Assembly (NCBI RefSeq): GCF_014205845.1
Contig: NZ_JACHCR010000027.1
Coordinates: forward strand, 41,597-105,596
DNA length: 64,000 bases
Reading direction: 5' to 3'
DNA from: Mucilaginibacter cryoferens
GTDB lineage: Bacteria; Bacteroidota; Bacteroidia; Sphingobacteriales; Sphingobacteriaceae
A program made the translations under genes and the position numbers. Each line of letters begins with the position of its first letter. The first letter of the stretch is position 1. Of this stretch, positions 36,080 to 45,025 are shown piece by piece. The notes beneath the pieces are model-generated. The model saw only the letters and a list, made by a program, of their open reading frames with translations. It was not told the origin of the DNA and did not search any database.

Positions 36080-37087
36080 TTGAAATTCTCTTTAATTTTT
36101 TTTTCAACGTTGTTTTTTAGCAAACTTACTTATTCCCAGTCTGCCGATACCATTTTTTATTTTACTGGTAAAGGCACCCGTGTTAGTAAGCCCGATTACG
36201 CCACTTATTATCGCATAATCAAACCTCCCACCCATGCCGAAAAGCTTTACGATGTACAGGAGTATTATAAAAGTGGGCAGCTTAAACGAGCAGGGAAATC
36301 AATTCCTGACCTGGCAGGACTTAAGCAGGGAAAGGTTTTATGGCAAGGTTTATACATGAGCTATTATCCAAACGGAAATAAGGAACGGGTAGCAAACTTT
36401 GAAAACAATGAACCTATAGGAGATGTGGTACAGTATTATCCTAATGGCAAGGTTTATTCAAATACCCGTTATAAGCATGGAGATTTAAAAGAGTTGCTAA
36501 CCTGCTATGATACCCTTGGAAATGTGACCACGCAAAATGGAAACGGGCGCTGGCTGTTTTATTACGAGGGGTTAAGAAAGCTAAAGCTTGATGGGCCGGT
36601 TGAAAATGGGCTTGAAGAAGGTTTATGGCATGGGCGAATCATCGACACCGTAAATATTACCTCCGTAAAGAGGTTTGAATATGTGTTTGATAAAGGGAAA
36701 GTACTATCGGCAAAAGGATATGATAGTACTGGCCTTGCCCGTGATTTTGTAAAAGAGTTACAACTTGCAAAGTATAACGGTGATTTGTATGGTTTTATCG
36801 ATAAAATTAAACGTCACCTGGGGGCGGGGCTCGACTACGAGCAGCTTATAGCCTGTTTTACCGTAGAGAAAGATGGCACATTGAGTAATATTAAGGTTGC
36901 TGGTATTAATGATGCCCAACTGGATAAAAGCCTGGCAAAAATACTTTACCATGGCAACAATTGGATTGCCGGCAAATATCTTGGTTTTGATATGCGTTAC
37001 CGGGTTTATTTGCCGCTATCATCAAACATGCCGCAGGTACTCGTGTCGGCGGTTGAGTACGATGAAGACTTGCTCTCCGAGCTTTAA
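36080..37087 (+). CDS. exported MORN-like protein with TonB-like C-terminus, second copy
   Basis: A 335-residue paralogue of the preceding protein, matching along the whole length (EYYKSGQLKRAGKS, YPNGKVYSNTRYK, LIACFTVEKDGTLSNIKVAG, NWIAGKYLGFDMRYRVYLPL). No ATG gives a signal peptide; the TTG at 36080 does (KFSLIFFSTLFFSKLTYSQ), so this is taken as an unusual start. The pair arose by tandem duplication and has since diverged substantially. Confidence 0.75.
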   Translation: MKFSLIFFSTLFFSKLTYSQSADTIFYFTGKGTRVSKPDYATYYRIIKPPTHAEKLYDVQEYYKSGQLKRAGKSIPDLAGLKQGKVLWQGLYMSYYPNGNKERVANFENNEPIGDVVQYYPNGKVYSNTRYKHGDLKELLTCYDTLGNVTTQNGNGRWLFYYEGLRKLKLDGPVENGLEEGLWHGRIIDTVNITSVKRFEYVFDKGKVLSAKGYDSTGLARDFVKELQLAKYNGDLYGFIDKIKRHLGAGLDYEQLIACFTVEKDGTLSNIKVAGINDAQLDKSLAKILYHGNNWIAGKYLGFDMRYRVYLPLSSNMPQVLVSAVEYDEDLLSEL

Positions 37088-37170
37088 TATGTCCAGAATA
37101 TTAAATATAAAGGTTGCTTTACCACGTACGCAAAAATATTTATCTTTCGCGTTGATTAAACTTTATCACA

Positions 37171-38709
37171 GTGTTGGTTAAAACTTTTGGGAGTGCGGTT
37201 TATGGGATACAGGCTATCACCATTACGGTTGAGGTAAATATTGCGGCAGGTACTAAATACTTTATTGTTGGCTTGCCCGATGTTGCCATAAAGGAAAGTT
37301 ATTTCCGCATCGATTCGGCCTTAAAAAATTGCAATTTCAGAATGCCCCGCCAGCAGGTGGTAGTTAATATGGCACCTGCCGATATTAAAAAGGAAGGATC
37401 ATCGTACGATTTAACTATTGCTACAGCCGTTTTGGCGGCCTCTGGTCAGTTGGAAGCAGCAGAACTGGATAAGTACATCATCATGGGCGAACTTTCGCTG
37501 GATGGTAGTTTGCAGCCCATTAAAGGAGCTTTGCCCATTGCTGTACAGGCCCGCAAAGATGGCTTTAAAGGATTTATCCTCCCCAAACAAAACGCCCGTG
37601 AGGCAGCCATAGTTAACGATCTGGAAGTTTATGGCGTAGAGAGCATCAAAGAAGTTGTGGGCTTTTTTAATGGCGACATTAAGCTGGAGCCAACGGTAGT
37701 AAACACCCGCGAAGAATTTTACGATAGCCTTTGCAATTACGATAGCGATTTTAGCGAAGTACGCGGACAGGAAAATATCAAACGCGCTTTGGAAATTGCT
37801 GCTGCCGGAGGTCATAATGTGATCCTGATTGGTCCGCCGGGCGCGGGTAAAACCATGTTGGCCCGTAGGTTGCCTTCTATATTGCCACCATTGAGTTTGT
37901 ACGAGGCCTTAGAGACCACCAAAATTCACTCTGTGGCCGGGAAACTTGCCGCGGCTGATGCGTTGGTAACTATAAGACCTTTCAGAAGTCCGCACCATAC
38001 CATTAGCGACGTAGCGTTAGTTGGAGGAGGAAGTAACCCCGCTCCCGGTGAAATTTCACTCGCCCATAATGGCGTTTTGTTTTTAGACGAATTGCCCGAA
38101 TTTAAACGCAGCGCCCTTGAAGTAATGCGTCAGCCGTTAGAAGAGCGCCGGGTAACCATTTCAAGAGCCAAGTTTACGGTTGATTATCCATCCAGCTTTA
38201 TGTTGGTGGCCAGTATGAACCCCTGCCCTTGCGGCTATTATAATCATCCCGAAAAAGAATGCATTTGCCCGCCGGGCATGGTGCAAAAATATTTAAGTAA
38301 AATTTCGGGTCCGCTGTTAGACAGGATCGACCTGCATGTGGAAGTTACCCCGGTTAATTTTACTGAACTATCATCAGACAGGCTTGCCGAAAAAAGCGAA
38401 GACATCCGTGAGCGCGTAATAAAAGCCCGCGACATCCAGATAGAACGTTTCGGTAACCGGCCCGATCTGCATGCCAACGCCCAGATGAGCCCCCAAATGG
38501 TGCGCGACTTGTGTAAAATAGATGCCGCCGGCCAAACCCTACTCAAAAAAGCCATGGAGAAACTGGGCCTCAGTGCCCGCGCGTATGATCGTATTCTGAA
38601 AGTGGCGCGTACCATTGCAGATCTGGCAGGTAGTGAGGATATTAAACTGGAACACCTGGCCGAGGCCATACATTTCAGGAGTTTGGATAGAGAAGGCTGG
38701 GCTGGGTGA
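37171..38709 (+). CDS. YifB/ComM-family Mg-chelatase-like AAA ATPase
   Basis: A 512-residue protein starting at a GTG ([20 protein letters not shown]). It has an N-terminal Lon-like domain ([27 protein letters not shown]), the AAA core with Walker A GPPGAGKT (221-228) and Walker [10 protein letters not shown], a Cys-containing loop ([20 protein letters not shown]) and a C-terminal Mg-chelatase domain. In related bacteria ComM-type proteins act as branch-migration helicases in natural transformation and recombination. The start is firm because the family N-terminus begins exactly there. Confidence 0.92.
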   Translation: MLVKTFGSAVYGIQAITITVEVNIAAGTKYFIVGLPDVAIKESYFRIDSALKNCNFRMPRQQVVVNMAPADIKKEGSSYDLTIATAVLAASGQLEAAELDKYIIMGELSLDGSLQPIKGALPIAVQARKDGFKGFILPKQNAREAAIVNDLEVYGVESIKEVVGFFNGDIKLEPTVVNTREEFYDSLCNYDSDFSEVRGQENIKRALEIAAAGGHNVILIGPPGAGKTMLARRLPSILPPLSLYEALETTKIHSVAGKLAAADALVTIRPFRSPHHTISDVALVGGGSNPAPGEISLAHNGVLFLDELPEFKRSALEVMRQPLEERRVTISRAKFTVDYPSSFMLVASMNPCPCGYYNHPEKECICPPGMVQKYLSKISGPLLDRIDLHVEVTPVNFTELSSDRLAEKSEDIRERVIKARDIQIERFGNRPDLHANAQMSPQMVRDLCKIDAAGQTLLKKAMEKLGLSARAYDRILKVARTIADLAGSEDIKLEHLAEAIHFRSLDREGWAG

Positions 38710-38733
38710 TGGTTCTAAGATATCGATTATAAG

Positions 38734-39072
38734 ATGGGAACATTTAATACATTAATTGCAGTAGTTGATTGTGTAAATTGTAACAAGCCGTTTACTCAGG
38801 AAATACAATTTAAGTACGCAACCGTATGGCAGTATCTTTATAATGTGGGCGACAAACTAACCCGCACCAATAATTATTACGATATCGGAAAACCCGGCAC
38901 AAAGGTAAAAGCGTGCGGTATATCTGCAGATAACATATGCCCGAATTGCGATTTTATAAATGAAGAAGATTTTGATCTCTTTATAGAAAACGACGTTATT
39001 ATAGGAGTAAACTACGCCGAAGATCTTTCAATTTATTTTGATACTGAAGGAGATTTTGTGGAATATGAATAA
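38734..39072 (+). CDS. small zinc-ribbon-like protein of unknown function
   Basis: A 112-residue protein with two Cys pairs, C13-x2-C16 (VDCVNCNKPF) and C69-x2-C72 (NICPNCDF), spaced as in a zinc ribbon with a large insertion, plus Cys61. The C-terminal third is acidic. It begins 24 bp after yifB and could share its transcript. I do not recognise a family. Confidence 0.65.
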   Translation: MGTFNTLIAVVDCVNCNKPFTQEIQFKYATVWQYLYNVGDKLTRTNNYYDIGKPGTKVKACGISADNICPNCDFINEEDFDLFIENDVIIGVNYAEDLSIYFDTEGDFVEYE

Positions 39073-39213
39073 ATGCAAAATAATAATAAGGAACTGTTTA
39101 TAGGATTGAGTTTGTCTAAAATACATGAATTATCGAAGGTGTCTATTACTGGAATAACGAGTTTGAAGAACGATAAATCTGTGATATCGCTGGATGGCAA
39201 ATGCCAGGAATAA
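39073..39213 (+). CDS. possible 46-residue small protein
   Basis: A short frame starts immediately after the previous stop (TAAATG) and encodes 46 residues, MQNNNKELFIGLSLSKIHEL and onward, ending GKCQE. The immediate adjacency suggests translational coupling, but there is no homology I recognise, so it may be chance or the remnant of a longer gene. Confidence 0.3.
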   Translation: MQNNNKELFIGLSLSKIHELSKVSITGITSLKNDKSVISLDGKCQE

Positions 39214-39338
39214 GCGCATAAACCTTGAAAACTAGCACCATTTTCTGGATATAAAAAAGCTAAGGCATTAAAAAACCTTTGCTGTAACGATGCAAAAAAA
39301 AGATAACTTCACCCCCAAAAGCCTAAATATTGATATCT

Positions 39339-40454
39339 ATGAGTTCGTCTAAAGAGATTTTTGAAAAGATGTTTGCCGCAGGGGGCATTAAAATAAACGG
39401 AGATAATCCCTGGGACATTCAAATTCACAATCCCAAAACTTATGATCGTTTGCTTAGCGGTGGTTCGCTTGGCTTTGGCGAAGCTTTTATGGAAGGCTGG
39501 TGGGATTGTGCTGCTTTAGACGAGTTTTTCTTTAGGGTGCAATATCACCGGGTTGATAAAATGATTCCCCGCGATTTTAATACCTTTAAATATGTGCTGA
39601 AGGCAAAGTACATGAACCGGCAAACCAAAAGCCGGGCGAAAGAAGTGGTACGGATGCATTACGATGTGGGGAACGATATTTATCAACGCATATTGGATAA
39701 GCACATGCTGTACTCCTGCGCCTACTGGAAAACAGCTCAAACACTGGATGAAGCACAGGATGATAAACTGCATTTAATATGCCGTAAGTTAAAACTGGAG
39801 CCCGGTATGCGCCTGCTCGACCTGGGTTGCGGCTGGGGTGGCTTATCAAAATTTGCTGCCGAAAATTATGGGGTATCGGTAGTTGGGGTAACCATTTCCG
39901 AAGAACAGGCCGCCATGGCCCGCGAAGTTAATAAAGGCTTACCGGTAGAGATAAGGGTACATGATTACCGCGACCTGAACGATAAGTTCGACCGGATAGC
40001 CTGTATAGCTATGATGGAACACATTGGTTACCGAAACCACCGGGAACTAATGGAAACCGTAGAAAGAAACTTATCCGACGACGGCATTTTTCTGCTGCAT
40101 ACCATCGGCGGTAACTATTCAACCAAATTTACCGACCCCTGGATAGATAAATACATTTTCGCCAACGGCATGCTCCCTTCGGCTGCCCAGATAACTACCG
40201 CCGCCATGGGCCTTTTTATTTTAGAGGACTGGCACAACTTCGGCGTTTATTACGACCGTACCTGCCTGGAATGGTTAATAAACCTAAAGAAAAGTAAAGA
40301 TGTATTTGTTGAGCAGTACGGCCTGCCCTTTTACCGCATGTGGGAATATTACCTTAACGCCAGCGCGGCATCATTCCGCTCGCGCAAAAATCACTTGTGG
40401 CAGGTTGTTTATACAAAACCTAAAAAATTGGGATTGTATGAAGCGGTAAGGTAG
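39339..40454 (+). CDS. cfa: cyclopropane-fatty-acyl-phospholipid synthase family methyltransferase
   Basis: A 371-residue SAM-dependent enzyme that methylenates unsaturated acyl chains of membrane phospholipids. It has the N-terminal lipid-binding domain (PWDIQIHNPKTYDRLLSGGS, GFGEAFMEGWWDC), HYDVGNDIY (107-115), the SAM site DLGCGWGG (161-168) and MMEHIGYRNHRELMETVERN. The ATG at 39339 is chosen because the family starts at this point. It is a single gene upstream of a long repeat region. Confidence 0.92.
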   Translation: MSSSKEIFEKMFAAGGIKINGDNPWDIQIHNPKTYDRLLSGGSLGFGEAFMEGWWDCAALDEFFFRVQYHRVDKMIPRDFNTFKYVLKAKYMNRQTKSRAKEVVRMHYDVGNDIYQRILDKHMLYSCAYWKTAQTLDEAQDDKLHLICRKLKLEPGMRLLDLGCGWGGLSKFAAENYGVSVVGVTISEEQAAMAREVNKGLPVEIRVHDYRDLNDKFDRIACIAMMEHIGYRNHRELMETVERNLSDDGIFLLHTIGGNYSTKFTDPWIDKYIFANGMLPSAAQITTAAMGLFILEDWHNFGVYYDRTCLEWLINLKKSKDVFVEQYGLPFYRMWEYYLNASAASFRSRKNHLWQVVYTKPKKLGLYEAVR

Positions 40455-40469
40455 GGGCTGAAATCAAAA

Positions 40470-40975
40470 ATCGTCATTGCTTCGTACCTTATAATGACAT
40501 ATTTTTAAGTTATTGATTATCAGTATGTGTTTTTTCACACACAACACCCTCGCCACCGTCCTTGCGAGGCACGAAGCAATCCCCGACTTACGGAGTAGCT
40601 GTACCCCTTTTTTAGCGCAGGTCTTGTGTTTGAGGTTTGTAGGATGGGTGACCTGTGCTCGACGATATGTTTTGTGGATAAGTCACAAGTCCTCTACGCA
40701 CAGGCCGTCCCACAAGACTTGCGCTAAATGGGAGAGGGGGCGGGATGGGAAGCGCTGTGGCAGGAGTGTGTTTTTCCGCGTTTCATTGCGCGTGCATAAA
40801 CACACCCCTCCGCCCCTCTCGAGAGGGGAATCGCACATTCCCCCACTTTTTTAAAGAAACCCCCATTGTTATTTAGTCCACAACCGCCCATTTGCAACCA
40901 TGTCATTACTGTTTTTTCCAGGTTTACCCTGCTTGTTACTCGCAATGACGGTATATTAAGCAAGCCTTATTAGCG
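40470..40975. repeat. composite intergenic repeat region with nested inverted repeats
   Basis: The 538-bp gap has no convincing gene. Its ends carry the dispersed repeat wording GTCATTGC...CGAAGCAATC and TTACTCGCAATGACGGTATA. Inside, TAGCGCAGGTCTTGTG (near 40611-40627) pairs with CACAAGACTTGCGCTA (near 40711-40727) with one mismatch, enclosing a second pair, GGATGG..CCTGTG with CACAGGCCGTCC. A further palindrome CCCCTCTCGAGAGGGG lies at about 40814-40829. It looks like one repeat that has received another. Confidence 0.7.
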
Positions 40976-40992
40976 CAATAAAGGCTATTCCC

Positions 40993-42762
40993 CTACTTCG
41001 CTTTGCCAAACTCCATCCAATGAAAGTTAAAGCCGCCCATATCGGCATAAACCCGCACCTTGTTGCTGCCTGTTTTTAGGTGGATATTTTTTAGATCGAT
41101 AACCTGCCACTTTTTAAAGCCACCGGTGTTGGGTATGTTGATGGTTTGGGTAGCACCGTTAACAGTTAATGTAATCTTGCCATCATCGGCCGCAGCGGCT
41201 ATTTTAAGTTTAACGGTATAAGTGCCGGGCGCAGCAGCTTTCAGGGTATATTGCAGCCATTCGCCTTTTTCAATATCATCAACATAGTAGCTGTTGTAAG
41301 CTGCCGAATCTTTGCTGATATCTACGCCATCGTTACGGTAAACATGGCCGTTATTGCCTTTGCCGTATTTCCCGGTTGAAACATGGTAATCGGCGGTATC
41401 GGTATCAAAATAAGCATAGCCATTGCGGCCCAGGTCATAATCAACGGCGTTAATAATTGTATGGTTGGTTACTTTATTGGCTTTAAACGGCCTGGTAGCA
41501 GTGGTATGTGGCTGCCTGAAAATAGCATCTATCACATCGTGGTGAATAATGGCGTTTTCGAGTTTTGCATACGTAGCCATTTCCATAGTGCCGCTGTATA
41601 CATTACTCTCTTTGGGTTTGTGATGGCCGGTATTAAGGTAATTGGTTACATCATCATAGTTAAGGTTTGATGGTATTTCAATGGGGTTATTGTTGCCCAT
41701 CTTTTTCAGCGGCCAAAGCGCCCAGCCAATATTGTTTTTCTCTAATAGACCAATAGCTTCGGTTAGCCATACGTTGGAGTTTTCGCCGGTTTCGCCAAGC
41801 CATACCGGAACATTGTATTGGTCGCGGGTTTTAACAATATGCTCAACCGATTTTTGATCGTTATAGTTCCAGTATTTATGGAAACTAAGTACCATGTTTT
41901 TATCCCAGGTAGGTAGTATGCCATTGTAGTTGTTTCCCCAGCCGTTGCCTTCAATAATAATGATGTGTTTTTTATCAACCTGGCGTATGGCGGTGGTAAT
42001 ATCAACCATCAGTTTTCTTAAAGGGGCGTTGGTTTTTTCGTGCAGGCCATTTTTGTCGTTAGCTGGGTCATCAAAGCCAAAGTTGGGTTCGTTAATAATA
42101 TCGTAGCCGGCAATATTGGGTTCGTTTTTATATCTATCGGCCAGTTTGCGCCAAAGGGCAATCATTTTTTGCTTATTGGCTTCGCTATCCCAAAGCGATG
42201 GGTTATCGGTGTTCCTGTCTGAGATATTAAGATCGTTTCCCTGGCCGCCCGGTGCGGCATGCAGGTCCAGAATGAGGTACATGTGGTTGGCTTTACACCA
42301 GGCCAGCAGGTCGTCGGTCATTTTAAAACCTTTATCTATCCAGGTATTTTGCCCGGCAACCGGTTCCTTTTCAATAGGCAGGGTATACAGGTTGTAATGC
42401 ATCGGCAGCCTAACGGAATTAAAGCCCCAGCGGCGCATCGAATCGATATCTATTTTACGGGTGCCATTTGCCAGCCAGGTATCGTAAAACTCTTTGGTTT
42501 CTGCCGGGCCCATCAGTTCTTCCAGCCTTTCGCGGATACGGTATTGGCGGCTATCCTTATTCACGTGCAGCATATAGCCTTCCTGTAACATCCAGCCGCC
42601 AAGGCCCATGCCCCGCAGCAGTACGTTTTTGCCTTTTTCGTCAACAATTTTTTTACCATCAGCCTTTAAAAAGCCTTGTTGCGCATGGGTTTGTACCGAT
42701 ATAAAAGACGCCGCGGCAAATACCATAAGCCCTTTGCCCGAAAATATATTTTTGAGTAACAT
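40993..42762 (-). CDS. secreted GH5 glycoside hydrolase with C-terminal CBM6-like module
   Basis: A 589-residue exported enzyme (leader ending THAQ). The GH5 barrel spans about residues 30-360 with acid/base Glu225 in IINEPNFG and nucleophile Glu324 in VWLGETGENS. The C-terminal 130 residues (VDYDLGRNGYAYFDTDTADY, DDIEKGEWLQYTLKAAAPGT, MGGFNFHWMEF) form a CBM6-type carbohydrate-binding module. The start at 42762 gives the signal peptide. It is 100 bp downstream of the GH30 gene on the same strand, so the two probably degrade one glucan together; the linkage is not determinable here. Confidence 0.9.
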   Translation of the reverse strand: MLLKNIFSGKGLMVFAAASFISVQTHAQQGFLKADGKKIVDEKGKNVLLRGMGLGGWMLQEGYMLHVNKDSRQYRIRERLEELMGPAETKEFYDTWLANGTRKIDIDSMRRWGFNSVRLPMHYNLYTLPIEKEPVAGQNTWIDKGFKMTDDLLAWCKANHMYLILDLHAAPGGQGNDLNISDRNTDNPSLWDSEANKQKMIALWRKLADRYKNEPNIAGYDIINEPNFGFDDPANDKNGLHEKTNAPLRKLMVDITTAIRQVDKKHIIIIEGNGWGNNYNGILPTWDKNMVLSFHKYWNYNDQKSVEHIVKTRDQYNVPVWLGETGENSNVWLTEAIGLLEKNNIGWALWPLKKMGNNNPIEIPSNLNYDDVTNYLNTGHHKPKESNVYSGTMEMATYAKLENAIIHHDVIDAIFRQPHTTATRPFKANKVTNHTIINAVDYDLGRNGYAYFDTDTADYHVSTGKYGKGNNGHVYRNDGVDISKDSAAYNSYYVDDIEKGEWLQYTLKAAAPGTYTVKLKIAAAADDGKITLTVNGATQTINIPNTGGFKKWQVIDLKNIHLKTGSNKVRVYADMGGFNFHWMEFGKAK

Positions 42763-42862
42763 AATGTATTGTGGTTTTATAAGCGTGATCAAATAAACTA
42801 TTGTTAAGTACTGAGCCTAAAGCCATAAGTAAAAAATACAGCTGCCGACTCCGTACTCAAAA

Positions 42863-44275
42863 CTACCAGATATAAGTACCAACATCGCCCTTATCCAAAT
42901 GAGTGGCAAGCGTTTTACCAGCGTATTTGATATTGAAATTTTGGGCGGCATCTCCGGTGTTGGCTACTATTAAAACCTTTTTACCGTCGGGAGTTTTAAA
43001 AGCCACGTTTGATAGTTTATCGGAGTTATTAGATGCAATGCGCACCGACCCGGGCCGTACAAATTTTGAGGCATGAGCAACAGAATAATAGGCTACGTTT
43101 TTCTTCACCTCGTTTTTATTAATAGTTACCGCACCCTGGCACGATGGGCAGCCTCCCCTATCGGTATAGGGTTTATAATCCTGATCAGCGGCCAGGTTCC
43201 ATTCCAGCACGTTGCGGCTCCAGTTGCGGGTAGCGCCTATGATGAGGCGTTTTACCGGCCACATAATGTCAATGGTTGATAGGTTTTCTGGCTCAACCAC
43301 CATTTGCTCGGTAAAGTATATGTTTTTATCGGGGTGGGCGTTATGTACCGTTGTTAGCGCTTCAATGTCGCCGCCGTACAAGTGAAAGCCCGAGCCGTCG
43401 ATGTATTTGGCTGCTGCTTTATCGTTGAGGATAGAGATAGGATAATCGGGCCTGTCGGCATTATGATCATAAAGAATGATCTTTGTTTTGATGCCGGCAG
43501 CTTTAAATGCCGGGCCCAGGTTGTTTTTGATGAAAGCACCTTCGTCTGGTGCTACCAATAGTAAGCTTGGGTTGTTGCCGGGGTGCAAGGGCTCGTTTTG
43601 TATGGTAATAGCATCTATATTGATGCCTTGCTCTTTCATTCCCTGAATATACTTTACCAGGTATTTGGCATAGGTGCCCCAGCATTCGGGCTTTAAACGG
43701 CCGCCACGGGTATCGTTATTGGTTTTCATCCAGGCCGGCGGCGACCACGGCGAGCCTAAAATTTTAATAGCCGGGTTAATGGCCAGTATCTGTTTCATCA
43801 CCGGGATCACATCCTGCTTATCTGGTCCCAGATCAAAGTTTTTTAGTGTTGGGTCTGTTTGGCCGGCGGGCATATCATCGTAAGAAAAAACCTTCTCATT
43901 CAAATCTGATGCCCCGATGCTCAGTCGCAGATAGCTTACCCCAATATTGTTATCAGTTACAGCGAAAAGGTTTTTTAACAGGGCTGCCCGGCTTTCGGCA
44001 CTCATGCGAATGATGTGCATGGCGCTACCCCCTGTAAGCGCGAAGCCAAAGCCATCAATTGGCTGATAGGTTTGCTTATCATCAACAGTGATAGTAAAAG
44101 TGTTGCTATTGCCGGCCGGCTTAAAGCTTAGTATCGCCTTTTGTTTTTCAAACAGTACACTCCTATCGGCTTTGGTGAGCCACAGGCTTGCATTGGTTGT
44201 TGTTTGGGCCGATGTTATGGCTGCGGAGCACACAAAGGCAGCCCCCAGTAAAAACGAACTTGCGCATTTGTTCAT
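42863..44275 (-). CDS. secreted GH30 glycoside hydrolase
   Basis: A 470-residue exported enzyme of the glucosylceramidase/beta-1,6-glucanase family. The signal peptide ends TSAQ. The catalytic barrel shows YQPIDGFGFALTGGSA, LGSPWSPPAWMKTN, acid/base Glu228 in TIQNEPL and nucleophile Glu323 in IYFTEQM; the C-terminal beta domain follows (RPGSVRIASNNSDKLSNVAF). The ATG at 44275 is used; the longer open frame upstream lacks a signal. Subfamily 3 beta-1,6-glucanase activity is a reasonable guess, not proven. Confidence 0.9.
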   Translation of the reverse strand: MNKCASSFLLGAAFVCSAAITSAQTTTNASLWLTKADRSVLFEKQKAILSFKPAGNSNTFTITVDDKQTYQPIDGFGFALTGGSAMHIIRMSAESRAALLKNLFAVTDNNIGVSYLRLSIGASDLNEKVFSYDDMPAGQTDPTLKNFDLGPDKQDVIPVMKQILAINPAIKILGSPWSPPAWMKTNNDTRGGRLKPECWGTYAKYLVKYIQGMKEQGINIDAITIQNEPLHPGNNPSLLLVAPDEGAFIKNNLGPAFKAAGIKTKIILYDHNADRPDYPISILNDKAAAKYIDGSGFHLYGGDIEALTTVHNAHPDKNIYFTEQMVVEPENLSTIDIMWPVKRLIIGATRNWSRNVLEWNLAADQDYKPYTDRGGCPSCQGAVTINKNEVKKNVAYYSVAHASKFVRPGSVRIASNNSDKLSNVAFKTPDGKKVLIVANTGDAAQNFNIKYAGKTLATHLDKGDVGTYIW

Positions 44276-44574
44276 ATAGCTGATATTAAACAGATTGTAC
44301 ATTAAATAATAGATTTTGAAAGGCCGGTAAGCAATTGGTTGAGTAAATTTATTATTGTTTTTGGTATATAAACACAATAAACTATCAAGTAACCGATAAT
44401 TTACGTGTATTTGGTACACAAAGGTAGGGTATACACAGAGCCTTACAACTAAAAAGAGATTACGTAGTGGATTTGAAGGGGGGCTATTAGCTTATACAGG
44501 AGCCCGCTTTTAATTAGAAGCAGAATTATTTGCTTTTATTAAAATTTCTTTTTAGTTTCACTTGCACTATCCGC

Positions 44575-44946
44575 ATGAAAGATCCTAATAAAAAGATCAT
44601 CATATTTGATGATGACGAAGACATCCTTTCTATTTGCAGTTATATTTTAGAGGAGCAAGGCTGGGAGGTATATACTTATACCGACTGCAATAATATAACC
44701 GAAAAAGTATCGGGCATTTTGCCAGATGTTATTCTTATGGATAACTGGATACCCGATGCAGGCGGTATTATAGCCACGCAAACCCTCAAAAAATCCAACC
44801 AGTTAAAAGATATTCCGGTTATCTATTTTTCGGCCAATAGCGATATTCAGATACTGGCCAATCATGCAGGTGCGCAAACTTACCTGGCCAAGCCCTTCGA
44901 TCTGGAAGATCTGGAGCGTGTTATTAGCAGGGTGTTGGCTGCCTGA
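44575..44946 (+). CDS. CheY-like single-domain response regulator
   Basis: A 123-residue receiver domain without an output domain. The acidic pocket (FDDDED at 11-16), phospho-acceptor Asp56 (ILMDNWIPD), Ser86 and Lys106 (LAKPFD) are in place. It presumably relays phosphate to a partner or acts through protein contact; no kinase is adjacent. The ATG at 44575 fits the family. A strong terminator follows. Confidence 0.9.
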   Translation: MKDPNKKIIIFDDDEDILSICSYILEEQGWEVYTYTDCNNITEKVSGILPDVILMDNWIPDAGGIIATQTLKKSNQLKDIPVIYFSANSDIQILANHAGAQTYLAKPFDLEDLERVISRVLAA

Positions 44947-44976
44947 TAAAATTAAAAGTATAATAAGTGTAAATAA

Positions 44977-45011
44977 AAAGAGGCCCCATCTGTGTAAGGT
45001 GGGGCCTCTTT
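44977..45011. terminator. bidirectional terminator
   Basis: A 12-bp stem AAAGAGGCCCCA / TGGGGCCTCTTT sits between the receiver gene and the convergent outer-membrane barrel gene. Confidence 0.85.
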
Positions 45012-45025
45012 GCTTAAAATGGTTT

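Noticed and set aside
37411..37815. A 134-codon frame opposite yifB
   Set aside because: Antisense to a well-conserved AAA ATPase domain, with no homology or start context.
40513..40854. A 113-codon frame in the repeat-rich gap
   Set aside because: It runs through several inverted repeats, has a biased and unnatural composition, and has no start signal; it is repeat sequence read as protein.
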